Assembly (NCBI RefSeq): GCF_018327705.1
Contig: NZ_BNEM01000001.1
Coordinates: forward strand, 1,116,001-1,180,000
Direction: 5' to 3'
Source of the DNA: Catellatospora sp. TT07R-123
GTDB taxonomy: Bacteria; Actinomycetota; Actinomycetes; Mycobacteriales; Micromonosporaceae
Length of the DNA stretch: 64,000 nucleotides
How positions within the stretch are numbered: the first letter of the stretch is position 1; every line of letters starts with the position of its first letter. Below the pieces are notes generated by a model. The model searched no databases, was not told where the DNA came from, and saw nothing but the letters and a program-made list of their open reading frames with translations. Of the stretch, positions 42,427 to 53,105 are shown piece after piece. A program made the translations under genes and the position numbers.

Positions 42427-45261
42427 TCAGTCGTCCTCGGGCGCCGGAATCAGCGCGGCCATGAGGTCGGCCGCCGTCACCGCCGTCCACGGCGGCGCCG
42501 CCTCACCATCCACCAGGATCGCCGTGCTGCCTGCGGTGACCTCAGCTCCCGCGAGCTGCGCCAGCCGAGTCGGGTCGACCGCGGCCGCCAGAATCCGGCC
42601 TGCCCGCTCGGGAGCGGGGTCGCCGGTCGGCGCGACGGCTGCGGCACGGACCGCGGCGACGGTGGCAGCCGGGTCGGCCGCGACGATCTCGGTCGCGGTG
42701 CCGTCGGCGTGGACGACCAGCACGCGGTCGGCGCGGGCCGCGGCGTGCCAGGCGGCGACGTCGAGCAGGGTCGGCCGGTGCCCGTCCTGGAAGTGGTCCC
42801 ACAGATCGGCGGCCAGGCGGCCGAGGCGGGCGCCGTGGGCGCCGATGCTGTGGCCGTACCCCTTGGTGGACATGCTGGCGTCGACCCACATCACCGACCC
42901 GGCGGCCACGTCCAGGACCAGCGGGGCCAGCGACTTGGCGTCGCCGCGCAGCCCGAACTTCTGCATGACCCGGCCCGCGTCGAGGCCGCGGCTGCGCGGC
43001 CCCGGCAGCGAGAACCCGGCGAAGGCCGCGTCGAGCAGCTCGAACGGCACGTCGTTGTAGCTGAGCACGACCGGCACCGCCCAGCGCACCCCTGCCGTGA
43101 GCAGCGCCGACCGGTTCAGGTCGAGGAACTCGGTGGCCCCCAACGGCGCCGGGGCGGAGGTGAGGTCGCCGGAGTGGACCGCGGCGTCGTGCCGGAACCG
43201 GAGCTGGGTGAAGTCGCAGTGGCCGACCGGGTTCCAGCCCTCGTCGTAGAAGCCGCAGGACAGGTCCAGGTCGACGCGGTGGCTGCCGCTGTCGACCCAG
43301 TGCAGGAACAGGCGCACCGTCGCCGCATCCGGCAGCGGCCGTACGCTGCCGCGCGGCCAGCCCGCCAGCTGCGCGGACCCGGCGCGGTCCCGGCCCGGCG
43401 CGGGCACCTGCGCCAGCGCGGCATCGAGCACGGCCAGGTCGAACCGCTCCAGCCGCGCGGCGCGCGCGGTCAGCTCGGCGTCGGCGACGGCCCGCACCCG
43501 GGCGGTCAGCTCGGCCGGCAGCGGGGCGCGCTGCTCGGGGGCGGTCCAGGCGCGCACGACGTCGCCCTTGGGGAAGAACGTGCGCCGCGGGGTGCCGGGC
43601 ACCTGCACGGCATAGCCCGTCGGCGTCGCGACGCGGATGTTCAGGCCCGCCGCGCGGCGCAGGGCGGCGCCGAGCGCGCCGACCGGCGCCGACCCGGCCG
43701 CGCCGACGGCCTCGGTGACGGACGCGCCGACGGGCACCGACGCCGCGGCCGTGGCCGGGCGGGCGCGGTCGCCGTCCCGGCCGGTCAGCGCGGCGGCGGC
43801 GACCGCCAGGACGTTCGGCGACACCCGGGCCGCGGCCTGCGCGATCGCGTCGGCGACGACAGCCGGCGCGTCCGGGTCGTCGGCGGCCAGCCGCAGCAGG
43901 TGGTCGGCGCGCCGCCAGAGGTCGCCCGGCCGGTGGGCGAGCAGCGCGGCGGCGGTGAACGCGTCGCCGTACGCGATCGCCTCCTCGACCAGGGCCGCGA
44001 AGCTGCGCACCCGCACCGAGGCGGTGCCGCGGTGGTAGGAGACGATCAGCCGCTCCGGGCGCCGCGCGGCCGCCTCGGCCATGGCCAGTCCGAGCGGCCC
44101 GTCCACGGGGGTGCGGGTGCCGCGCAGGGTCGCGAACACCACGGCCGCGCGGGGGTGCGCCCCGACCGCCTCGTACGGGTGCAGGCGCTCGCCCAGCCGC
44201 TTCCACACCACCGGGTGCCGGGCCACGTCCTCGGCGGCCGTGGCCGGGTCGAGCCCGTCGACGAAGGCGAGCACGGCACGGCGCAGCACGCGGGGCAGCG
44301 CCCGCACCCGGGGCACGGCCACGGTCAGCCGGGGCTCGCCGACCGGCCGGAACCCTTCCATCGGTCCACCGGTCACCGGCTTGCGGGGCAGGATCAGGCC
44401 CGGGTCGCCCCCGGAGTACGCCCACAGCGCGCGGGCGGCGTCGGTGGCCGTCGACCACCGGCCCGCGGCCTCGCGCAGGACCGGGCCGTACCCGTCAGTG
44501 AGGGCGGTCGCGTGCAGCGCCCACGCCACCAGCAGCGCGAGCGTCTCGCGGGCGGGCACGGTCGGCGGCAGCCAGTCGAGGCGGCCCGGTGCGGTGGCCG
44601 CGACCAGGATCTCCAGGTCGGCACGGTCGGCGGCGCCGAGCGCGGCGGTGCGGCCGACGAGTTCGTCGCGCAGCCGGACCGCGCTCGCGGCGGGCGCCTC
44701 GTCCAGGGTGATCCGCCGCAGGCGCAGCGCCGGACCCGGCGGCGCCGGTTCGGCGGGCTCGGCCAACACCAGGTACGGGCTGTCGGCGGTGAGCCGCTGC
44801 CCGCAGATCGGGCACCCGGAGTATGCGGCGGGGTCGAAGCACTCGGTGCACGCGAGGTGCCCGCACGGGTCCATCGGCCGGACCGCGCCGGTGATCCCGC
44901 ACAGCGCGCACGGCGCCCCGGCGGCCTGGAACAGGTGCGCCAGCAGGCGCTGGACGTAGAGGCTGTCCGGCGAGACCGGGATGTCGGGGAAGTCGCGGAA
45001 CAGCGGGGCGTGCTCCCGGTCGGCGCCGACGGCCTCGTCGGCCACCGCGGACATCCAGTCCGCCCAGCTCAGCCGGGTCGGGGCGGCCAGCGCGGCGAAG
45101 CGCCGGCGCAGGGCGGGGTCCAGCAGCCAGCCCCGGGCGGCCAGATCCGCCTCGAACGCCCGTACCCACTGGTCGCCGTCGGCGGGCGGCTGCCCGGCGG
45201 CGTCCTGCGGCAGGGCGACCGCGCCGGCGCGGCGCAGCAGGACCGTGGCGAGCGCGTCCAT
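42427..45261 (-). CDS. RING-finger/TerD-like large protein (MXAN_6230/SCO0854-like)
   Basis: A 944-residue protein starting at ATG 45261 after GGAGGAA. A C3HC4 RING-type zinc finger lies at residues 118-153, with Cys118, Cys121, Cys133, His135, Cys138, Cys141, Cys150 and Cys153 spaced as in RING domains. The central 500 residues are helical. A C-terminal TerD-like beta-sandwich includes FLHWVDSGSHRVDLDLSCGF and YDEGWNPVGHCDFTQLRF, and DDAAVHSGDLT-like sequence (RHDAAVHSGDLTS). Orthologues are annotated as RING-domain proteins of the MXAN_6230/SCO0854 family (from memory), function unknown. It stands alone and is divergent from argG. Confidence 0.87.
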   Translation of the reverse strand: MDALATVLLRRAGAVALPQDAAGQPPADGDQWVRAFEADLAARGWLLDPALRRRFAALAAPTRLSWADWMSAVADEAVGADREHAPLFRDFPDIPVSPDSLYVQRLLAHLFQAAGAPCALCGITGAVRPMDPCGHLACTECFDPAAYSGCPICGQRLTADSPYLVLAEPAEPAPPGPALRLRRITLDEAPAASAVRLRDELVGRTAALGAADRADLEILVAATAPGRLDWLPPTVPARETLALLVAWALHATALTDGYGPVLREAAGRWSTATDAARALWAYSGGDPGLILPRKPVTGGPMEGFRPVGEPRLTVAVPRVRALPRVLRRAVLAFVDGLDPATAAEDVARHPVVWKRLGERLHPYEAVGAHPRAAVVFATLRGTRTPVDGPLGLAMAEAAARRPERLIVSYHRGTASVRVRSFAALVEEAIAYGDAFTAAALLAHRPGDLWRRADHLLRLAADDPDAPAVVADAIAQAAARVSPNVLAVAAAALTGRDGDRARPATAAASVPVGASVTEAVGAAGSAPVGALGAALRRAAGLNIRVATPTGYAVQVPGTPRRTFFPKGDVVRAWTAPEQRAPLPAELTARVRAVADAELTARAARLERFDLAVLDAALAQVPAPGRDRAGSAQLAGWPRGSVRPLPDAATVRLFLHWVDSGSHRVDLDLSCGFYDEGWNPVGHCDFTQLRFRHDAAVHSGDLTSAPAPLGATEFLDLNRSALLTAGVRWAVPVVLSYNDVPFELLDAAFAGFSLPGPRSRGLDAGRVMQKFGLRGDAKSLAPLVLDVAAGSVMWVDASMSTKGYGHSIGAHGARLGRLAADLWDHFQDGHRPTLLDVAAWHAAARADRVLVVHADGTATEIVAADPAATVAAVRAAAVAPTGDPAPERAGRILAAAVDPTRLAQLAGAEVTAGSTAILVDGEAAPPWTAVTAADLMAALIPAPEDD

Positions 45262-45325
45262 GGCAGTTCCTCCGTGACCTGCGGACGGGCGCCGGATGAC
45301 CGGCAAGGAAAGGCCGGGTCGGTGA

Positions 45326-46999
<1,674 letters not shown>

Positions 47000-47086
47000 C
47001 CCGCGTCACGCACCACGCGCCGACGGCGCGGCGCACGGCCCCTGAGCCGCGCACCGCGCCGTCGCCGTTTCCCCACCGTCCCGGGC

Positions 47087-47183
47087 GACCCGTTCAAGAT
47101 CGCGCAAGTTGCCGGGCAGTCGGCCGTATCTTGGGGACTTATTCGCCCGATTGCCCGGCAACTTGGCCGACCTTGAACGGGTC
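47087..47183. repeat. Convergent-gap hairpin family, copy 2 (extended)
   Basis: Left arm 47087-47129 and right arm 47141-47183, about 43 bases each with a few mismatches, around an 11-base loop. The core is that of copies 1 and 3, lengthened outward by GACCCGTTCAAG/CTTGAACGGGTC. It lies between the convergent argG and permease genes and provides the last codons and stop of the permease. Confidence 0.85.
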
Positions 47184-48206
47184 GGCCGGGGCGGGCAGGG
47201 ACGGGGGCTGGGGCGGGGGGCCGGTGATGGACTCGATCGCGCGGGTGACGGCGGCGCCCAGCAGGACGGCCACGGCGTACAGCAGCAGCTGGAGCCAGAA
47301 CGCCGCACCCTCCAGGAGCAGGATCTGCCCGACACCGGTGACCAGCAGCGCGGCGAACAGCGTGCCGGTGACCCCGCCGCGCCGCCCGAACAGGCTGACC
47401 CCGCCCAGCAGCGCCACCCCCAGCGCGCCCAGGGTCAGCGTGGCGCCGCTGCCCACCGGGAAGCTGCTGTTGAGCCGGGCGGTCATCGCCACCCCGACGA
47501 TCCCGGCGAGCAGCCCGGACCCGGTCAGCCCGACCACGGCGCCCAGGCCGGGGCCGAACCCGGCCCAGCCGCCCGTGATCCGGGCCGGACCCCGGTCGGC
47601 ACTCAGCCGCGACCGCACCCCCGGGATCAGCCACAGCGCCCCGCCGACCAACGTGACCAGCACGAACAGCACGAACCACACCCAGCCCTCGCGCAGGTCG
47701 AACGCGGTGGCGGGCACCATCTGGCCCTCGGTCGTGGCGAGCACGATCGCGTCGGCCGCCGCGCCGACGCCGAGCGTCGCCGCCCAGGACGGCACCGACA
47801 GCAACGCGACCACCAGCCCGCTCACCAGCCCGATGACGGTGGCGGCGGCGACCCCCAGCAGCGCGGCCACCACGATCGGGGTGTCGTCGGTCATCGCCTG
47901 CGCCGTGATGGTGCTCGCGACGACCACCAGCGCGCCGAGCGACAGGTTCGGGGTGCCGGTGCGCAGCGACAGCGACATCGCCGAGGCGGCCAGCCCGGCG
48001 GTGCCGGCGATCGCCAGCAGATTGGTCAGGGCGAGGCTGGAGGGGTAGCCGATCGCCACGTACGCGGTCACGCCGAGGGCGGCGACGGCCAGCAGCGCCT
48101 CCCAGACGCCGTGCGCGAGCAGCGCCCGGCGGCCGGGCGAGCGCACCGGCGCGACGGGCGGCGGCGGCCACGGCGGGGAGAACGGGGCGGGGGTGGGTTC
48201 GCTCAT
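47139..48206 (-). CDS. RbsC-type ABC sugar permease (BPD_transp_2), orphan
   Basis: A 355-residue protein with about ten hydrophobic helices. The family features are LLAIAGTAGLAASAMSLSLR, GTPNLSLGALVVVAS, AMTARLNSSFPVGSGATLTL and GGVSLFGRRGGVTGTLFAAL. It resembles ribose/xylose-type permeases, but no ATPase or binding-protein gene is next to it, so partners must be encoded elsewhere or the gene is a remnant. The last 15 codons (PFKVGQVAGQSGE and stop) are formed by the repeat copy at 47087-47183. ATG 48206 has only a weak ribosome site. Confidence 0.82.
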   Translation of the reverse strand: MSEPTPAPFSPPWPPPPVAPVRSPGRRALLAHGVWEALLAVAALGVTAYVAIGYPSSLALTNLLAIAGTAGLAASAMSLSLRTGTPNLSLGALVVVASTITAQAMTDDTPIVVAALLGVAAATVIGLVSGLVVALLSVPSWAATLGVGAAADAIVLATTEGQMVPATAFDLREGWVWFVLFVLVTLVGGALWLIPGVRSRLSADRGPARITGGWAGFGPGLGAVVGLTGSGLLAGIVGVAMTARLNSSFPVGSGATLTLGALGVALLGGVSLFGRRGGVTGTLFAALLVTGVGQILLLEGAAFWLQLLLYAVAVLLGAAVTRAIESITGPPPQPPSLPAPADPFKVGQVAGQSGE

Positions 48207-48243
48207 CGGTCCATGGTGGACCTTGAAGGCGAATCTGGCCATC

Positions 48244-48278
48244 GGCGGCGGGCGGCGCCGGGGACGCCGCCCGCCGCC
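48244..48278 (-). terminator. Hairpin terminator after the membrane GH5 gene
   Basis: Perfect 14-base GC arms (48244-48257 and 48265-48278) begin 4 bases after the stop of the gene ending at 48283. Confidence 0.75.
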
Positions 48279-48282
48279 GGGG

Positions 48283-50895
48283 TCAGGGCACGACCGTGAC
48301 CGTGTACGTGCCGGTGGCGCACCCGGTGACCTGCCAGCCGCCCGGGACCTGCACCATCGCCGCGTCGCGTACGCCGTCGGCGCTCAGGTGCGGCTTCGCG
48401 TCGCCGGGCACCCACACGTCCAGGTGGCAGTCGCCGCCGTCGGCGGCGGTCGCGGTGAACACCAGCCCGGCCCCGGCCGGGTCGGACTCCAGCCGGTCCA
48501 GCCGGCCCGGGAACGCGCGCGGGTAAGCCCGCGACAGCGGCCGGGCGAACCCCGGCCGCGGGGCGTACACGGTGGACCCGTGGCAGTCGACGCGGACCAG
48601 GTTGCCCGAGGCCTCTGCGTCGGGGCCGGTCTCCGGCGAGCCGCAGCCCTGCCGCCACACCCAGAACGCGCCGCCGATGCCGAGCCGGTCCTGGGCGGCG
48701 GCGAACCGCCGCACCTTCGCCCCGTCCACGTCCGGATCGCCGAACCAGCCCCACTCCCCGGCCCACAGCGCGGCGCCGTAGGCGGCGGCGGCGCGGGCGG
48801 AGACGGCGAGGTTGCGCTCGATGGAGGCGATGGTGAACCCGAGGCCCTGGTCCATCGTGATCGACTCGCTGTAGGGGTGGGGCGCGAAGACGAGGTCGCG
48901 GTCGGCGGTGAAGCCGGGCGGCGGGGTCACGTCGAAGGCCAGCCCGGACCAGAGCACGCTCGGTTCGAAGAAGACCAGGTGGGGGTATCCCCCACCGGCG
49001 CGCTCGGCCTCGCGGATAGCCGTGATGGCGGCGTCGTAGTACCGGCCGAGCAGCAGTCCGGAGCTGACCGGCGGATTCGCCCCGATGCCGGGTTCGTTCA
49101 GCAGGTCGAAGCCGGCCACGGCGGACTCCCCGGCGAACCGGCGGGCCACGAACGCCCAGGTGCGCACCAGTTCGCTCTGGATGCCGTCGCGGTCGGTGTA
49201 GAAGTTCCCGTACGCCGTGGCGACCGCCGGGGCCAGGTCCCGGGCCATGAACTGGCAGTGCAGCGTGCCGTCGGTGACGGTGGCCCAGGCGGGCGCGCCG
49301 TCCCAGCCGGTGGTCGGCGAGGTGCCGCCCCCGCACTGCTCGCCGGGCGCGGCCAGCGCGTTGCCCCAGGCGTCGGAGTGCATGTCGAGCACGGTGTACA
49401 GGCCGTGCGCCTTGGCCGAGGCGACCGCTGCCGCGATCTGGTCCAGGTACGCCTGGTCGAGCACGCCGCGCTGCGGTTCGAGCCGCGACCAGGACATGCC
49501 CAGCCGTACGACGTTGAAGCCCATCGCCGCCATCTGGGCGAAGTCGGCGTCGGTCAGCGGCGCGACCGCCGGGACGGCCGGATCGCGCAGGTAGTAGTCG
49601 ATCAACTGGTTCACGTTGACGCCGCGCAGGATCACCTGGCGGCCGGTCTCGTCCCCGATGACCGGCGGCTGCGCCTGGTCGGGGGCGGGCAGCAGCCGCA
49701 GGCGCGCCATGCCGCCGGCGGCCGCCACCGGGGCGCCCGCGTCAGGGCCGGGCGCGGCGGCGGTGCCGGTGGCCAGCGCGACCGCCACGAGCACCACGGC
49801 GAGCACGGCGTCGGCGAGGCGGTGGCGCGGCGTGCGGCGCGGCTGCGCCGGTACGCGGCCCCGCCGCCGCAGCAGGCCGGTGGCGGTCGCGGCCAGCAGG
49901 CCGACGGTGGCGCCGTAGCCGAGGCCGGTGCCGATGCTGAGCAGGGTGGTCGCGATCCACCAGTCGTCGGCGCCCGCGTGGTCGAGCCGGGCCGAGACCG
50001 GCAGCGCGGCCATGGCGGCGTCGACGAGACCGAGGACCAGCCCGGCGACGATCGCGGCCAGCCAGGTGGCCGCGGCGGCGGGCAGCGGCGCGGCCGGGTG
50101 CGCGACCCTGCGGTGCAGCGCGCGTACGGCCAGGGCGAAGGCGCCCAGGAACAGCGCGGTTCCGGCGAGGAACCCGGCGATCCCGGCGCTCGCGGTGGGC
50201 GCGATCAGGGGCCCGGTGAAGGCGTAGCCGACGGGCCCGCCCCGCCACCAGCGTGCCCCGAACCCGGCCGCGACCAGTGTCACCACGGCGAACATGGTGG
50301 CCACGGCCGGGCCGGTCGCCACGGCCGGGCCGGTCGCCACGGCCGGGCCGGTCGCCACGGCCGGGCCGGTCGCGGCCGGGCCGTCCGGGGCGGGGCGCGG
50401 GCCGACGCGGTGCGCCAGCGCGGCCGCGGCGGCGACCAGCGGTCCGGCGAGCAGGAACTTCATGGCCGCGAAGCCGCTGGTGGCGAACGTGAACCGCAGC
50501 GCGGCGCCGACCGGCAGGTGCTGGTCCAGCAGCGGGATCACGGCTGCCGTGCCGGTCGCGGCGGCGGCCGTCGCGGCGGCGCCCACCACGGCCGTCCATG
50601 CGACCAGGAAGACCCGGCGGGACGCGCGGCCGAGCACCGCGATCGGCAGGCCCGTGCCCAGGAGCAGGACCGGCAGCCCTACGGCCAGCGGCGCCCAGCG
50701 GTAGACGCCTCCCGTCCCGGCCAGGGGCAGCCCGCTGCCGCCGACGGGCGCGAGCAGTCCGCTCGGATCCCATACGGCGGCCGCCGCGACGACGGCGAGG
50801 ACGGCCAGGACTGCTGCGGCGCAGGCGCGCAGCTCGGGGCGGTGGGGCAACGGCGTGCGCCCGGAGGCGGGGCGCGGGGAGGTGAGTGCGGCCAT
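48283..50895 (-). CDS. Polytopic membrane protein with C-terminal GH5 (endoglycosylceramidase-like) domain
   Basis: An 870-residue protein. The first about 430 residues carry roughly ten membrane helices. The remainder is an extracytoplasmic GH5 barrel: VILRGVNVNQLIDYY, MGFNVVRLGMSWSRLEPQRG, YTVLDMHSDAWGNA, FDLLNEPG (acid/base Glu) and LWAGEWGWFG (nucleophile Glu), then a beta-sandwich tail. The pattern matches endoglycosylceramidase-like GH5 enzymes, normally secreted single-domain proteins; a polytopic anchor is unusual. A four-fold 18-bp tandem repeat (50300-50371) encodes VATGPA repeats in a loop. ATG 50895 lacks a good ribosome site and may be leaderless. An imperfect palindrome GCGAAT-CTT-ATTCGC lies at 50903-50917. 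Confidence 0.85.
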   Translation of the reverse strand: MAALTSPRPASGRTPLPHRPELRACAAAVLAVLAVVAAAAVWDPSGLLAPVGGSGLPLAGTGGVYRWAPLAVGLPVLLLGTGLPIAVLGRASRRVFLVAWTAVVGAAATAAAATGTAAVIPLLDQHLPVGAALRFTFATSGFAAMKFLLAGPLVAAAAALAHRVGPRPAPDGPAATGPAVATGPAVATGPAVATGPAVATMFAVVTLVAAGFGARWWRGGPVGYAFTGPLIAPTASAGIAGFLAGTALFLGAFALAVRALHRRVAHPAAPLPAAAATWLAAIVAGLVLGLVDAAMAALPVSARLDHAGADDWWIATTLLSIGTGLGYGATVGLLAATATGLLRRRGRVPAQPRRTPRHRLADAVLAVVLVAVALATGTAAAPGPDAGAPVAAAGGMARLRLLPAPDQAQPPVIGDETGRQVILRGVNVNQLIDYYLRDPAVPAVAPLTDADFAQMAAMGFNVVRLGMSWSRLEPQRGVLDQAYLDQIAAAVASAKAHGLYTVLDMHSDAWGNALAAPGEQCGGGTSPTTGWDGAPAWATVTDGTLHCQFMARDLAPAVATAYGNFYTDRDGIQSELVRTWAFVARRFAGESAVAGFDLLNEPGIGANPPVSSGLLLGRYYDAAITAIREAERAGGGYPHLVFFEPSVLWSGLAFDVTPPPGFTADRDLVFAPHPYSESITMDQGLGFTIASIERNLAVSARAAAAYGAALWAGEWGWFGDPDVDGAKVRRFAAAQDRLGIGGAFWVWRQGCGSPETGPDAEASGNLVRVDCHGSTVYAPRPGFARPLSRAYPRAFPGRLDRLESDPAGAGLVFTATAADGGDCHLDVWVPGDAKPHLSADGVRDAAMVQVPGGWQVTGCATGTYTVTVVP
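50300..50371. repeat. 18-bp tandem repeat, four copies, in coding sequence
   Basis: GCCACGGCCGGGCCGGTC is repeated four times without change (50300, 50318, 50336, 50354), followed by a partial copy. On the minus strand it encodes a run of six-residue Ala-Thr-Gly-Pro-Ala-Val units in a loop between membrane helices. Copy number could vary by slippage without breaking the frame. Confidence 0.9.
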
Positions 50896-50997
50896 AGTGA
50901 TCGCGAATCTTATTCGCCTCTGCGGGCGCTTCCAGCAGCCGTTCGGCCCGGTGCCCCACACCGTTGCGATCCGACCGGTGGCCGAACGGTCGGGTGG

Positions 50998-51036
50998 ACA
51001 CCGGGGCCTGCCCCGGTGTGGCGGGGACGCCATACT
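50998..51036. promoter_or_regulatory. Inverted repeat and -10-like element in divergent gap
   Basis: ACACCGGGGC-CT-GCCCCGGTGT (50998-51019) is a perfect 10-base-arm inverted repeat. It is followed by CATACT (51031-51036), a -10-like hexamer only 7 bases before ATG 51044. A second imperfect pair, CCGTTCGGCC/GGCCGAACGG, brackets 50939-50989. The short distance suggests a leaderless transcript for the small membrane protein. Confidence 0.5.
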
Positions 51037-51043
51037 CGTGGCC

Positions 51044-51427
51044 ATGGCGATGACCCCCCGTTCCCGGGCCGTGCTGCGCGTGCTGGCACTGGCGATGCTG
51101 GCGTCGCTGGTCGTCGCGTTCGGATTCGGGCGGCCCGGCGATGACGACCTCGGCGCATGGTGGGACTCCGGCGCCCGGCTGTCGGCGGACGCCCTGGCCG
51201 CGCACCTGGGCGACTTCTTCGGCGATGACGCGGTCAGCGGCCTGTTCGCCCGGCTGGCCGGGCTGCTCGCGCGGCCGGGCCTGGCGCTGTGGAACGCGGT
51301 GACCGCCAGCGAGCTGGGCCGCTGGCTGGTGCTGGGGGTGGCCGGGGCGGTCGCGGTCGACGCGGTGCGCAACGGCCTGGGCTTCCTCCTGCGCAAGCCC
51401 GCGCCGCAGGACCCGCCGACGACCTGA
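51044..51427 (+). CDS. Small membrane protein
   Basis: A 127-residue protein. A first membrane helix (about residues 10-28, AVLRVLALAMLASLVVAF) is followed by an Asp/Gly-rich extracytoplasmic part. A second hydrophobic stretch lies near 90-108 (WLVLGVAGAVAVDAVRNGLG), with a short basic cytoplasmic tail. No family is recognised. ATG 51044 is chosen for its position behind the CATACT hexamer; ATG 51050 is equally possible. It is divergent from the membrane GH5 gene. Confidence 0.65.
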   Translation: MAMTPRSRAVLRVLALAMLASLVVAFGFGRPGDDDLGAWWDSGARLSADALAAHLGDFFGDDAVSGLFARLAGLLARPGLALWNAVTASELGRWLVLGVAGAVAVDAVRNGLGFLLRKPAPQDPPTT

Positions 51428-51616
51428 GCCGCGACGTGCGGCAGCCCGGCCAGGGCTGAGACACCGCTCGATGGTTATAGTTGCATGTCTAAACGAATAC
51501 ACCTAGGCTGGCTTCCGCGCGGGTGAGTTGGGCAGCGACCAGCGGTCAGGCGTTCACGCCTTCGAACCGTCATCGTCACCGCCCCTGTCCTGGGGCCTTC
51601 CTGCCTGAGGTAGGTC

Positions 51617-53029
51617 ATGAGAAGACTGCTCACCGCGATCGTCACGGCCATCGTGGCCTTCGTCGCCGCCGTACTCGTATCGGCCAGTCCCGCCAACGCC
51701 GCCGTCGGCCTGCACATCAGCGGCCGCGACATCGTCGAGGCCAACGGCCAGAAGTTCATCATGCGCGGGGTCAACCACGAGCACGTGTGGTTCACCGGCC
51801 AGACCGGCTCGTTCGCCAACATCAAGGCCAAGGGCGCCAACACCGTCCGCGTCGTGCTCGGCAGCGGCAAGCGGTGGGGACCGTCCACCGACGTCCCGAA
51901 CATCATCACCCTGTGCAAGCAGAACAAGCTGATCTGCGTCCTGGAGGTGCACGACACCACCGGGTACGGCGAGGACGGCGCCGCCGCCACCCTCGACGAG
52001 GCCGTCAACTACTGGATCAGCCAGAAGGCGAACCTGGTCGGCCAGGAGAGCTACGTCGTCATCAACATCGGCAACGAGCCGATCGGCAACACCAACCCGG
52101 GCCAGTGGACCGCCGCGACCGTCGCCGCGATCCAGAAGCTGCGCACCAACGGCTTCGAGCACCTGCTGATGGTCGACGCCCCGAACTGGGGCCAGGACTG
52201 GCAGTACGTGATGCGCGACAACGCCCAGACCGTGCTGGACGCCGACAGCAAGCACAACACCGTGCTGTCGATCCACATGTACGACGTCTTCAACACCGCC
52301 ACCGCGATCACCGACTACCTCAACCGGTTCCAGACCAACGGCTGGCCCCTGGTGATCGGTGAGTTCGGCTGGCAGCGCTCGTCCAGCAACGTCGACGACC
52401 AGACCCTGATCGCCGAGGCGAACGCCCGGGGCCTGGGCTACCTGGGCTGGTCCTGGGCGGGCAACAACGACCCGTACCTGGACATGACCAACAACTTCGA
52501 CGCCAGCCAGCTCACCACCTGGGGCCTGCGGATCTTCAACGGGCCCAACGGCATCACGGCCACCGCGAAGGAGGCCACGATCTACGGCGGCACCTCCTCG
52601 CCGAGCCCGTCGGCGTCGGCCAGCCCGTCGCGCTCGGCCAGCCCGTCGCCGTCGGCCAGCCCGTCGCGGTCGGCCAGCCCGTCGCCGTCGGCCAGCCCGT
52701 CCCGGTCGGCCAGCCCGTCGCCGGGCGGGCGCACCTGCACCGCCGTGTACACGATCACCAACTCGTGGCCGGGCGGGTTCCAGGCCGAGGTCAAGGTGAC
52801 CGCCGGAGCATCGGCGATCACCGGCTGGACCGCGAACTGGACCTACGCCAACGGGCAGGCCGTCACGCAGTTCTGGAGCGCGACGGTGACCAGCAGCGGA
52901 GCGGCGGTGACCGCGCGCAACGTCAGCTACAACGGCAGCCTCGCGGCGGGCACGAGCACCAGCTTCGGCTTCCTCGGGTCATCCACCGGCACCAACAGCG
53001 TCCCCGCGGTGACCTGCACCGCCAGCTGA
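51617..53029 (+). CDS. Secreted endo-beta-mannanase (GH5) with CBM2
   Basis: A 470-residue protein with a signal peptide ending NAA-AV. The GH5 subfamily-8-type barrel runs over residues 30-310: KFIMRGVNHEHVWFTGQTGS, VINIGNEPIGNTNPGQW (acid/base Glu), LVIGEFGWQ (nucleophile Glu) and LGYLGWSWAGN. A linker of SPSASPSRSASPS repeats (about 325-372) leads to a family-2 cellulose-binding domain: CTAVYTITNSWPGGFQAEVK, GWTANWTYANGQ, VSYNGSLAAGTSTSFGF. It cleaves mannan chains outside the cell while bound to cellulose. The start follows GAGGTAGG. The 51428-51616 leader holds a TATAGT at about 51475 and nothing else I can name. Confidence 0.92.
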   Translation: MRRLLTAIVTAIVAFVAAVLVSASPANAAVGLHISGRDIVEANGQKFIMRGVNHEHVWFTGQTGSFANIKAKGANTVRVVLGSGKRWGPSTDVPNIITLCKQNKLICVLEVHDTTGYGEDGAAATLDEAVNYWISQKANLVGQESYVVINIGNEPIGNTNPGQWTAATVAAIQKLRTNGFEHLLMVDAPNWGQDWQYVMRDNAQTVLDADSKHNTVLSIHMYDVFNTATAITDYLNRFQTNGWPLVIGEFGWQRSSSNVDDQTLIAEANARGLGYLGWSWAGNNDPYLDMTNNFDASQLTTWGLRIFNGPNGITATAKEATIYGGTSSPSPSASASPSRSASPSPSASPSRSASPSPSASPSRSASPSPGGRTCTAVYTITNSWPGGFQAEVKVTAGASAITGWTANWTYANGQAVTQFWSATVTSSGAAVTARNVSYNGSLAAGTSTSFGFLGSSTGTNSVPAVTCTAS

Positions 53030-53038
53030 ACCACGACC

Positions 53039-53074
53039 GCGGGCGGGCCGGGGCGCAGTGCCCGGCCCGCCCGC
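53039..53074 (+). terminator. Hairpin between mannanase and esterase genes
   Basis: Perfect 14-base GC arms (53039-53052 and 53061-53074) start 9 bases after the mannanase stop. They probably terminate or attenuate, leaving the esterase gene partly dependent on read-through. Confidence 0.7.
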
Positions 53075-53105
53075 GCCGTCCCGACCACTTCGCTGAGGAG
53101 CTGTC

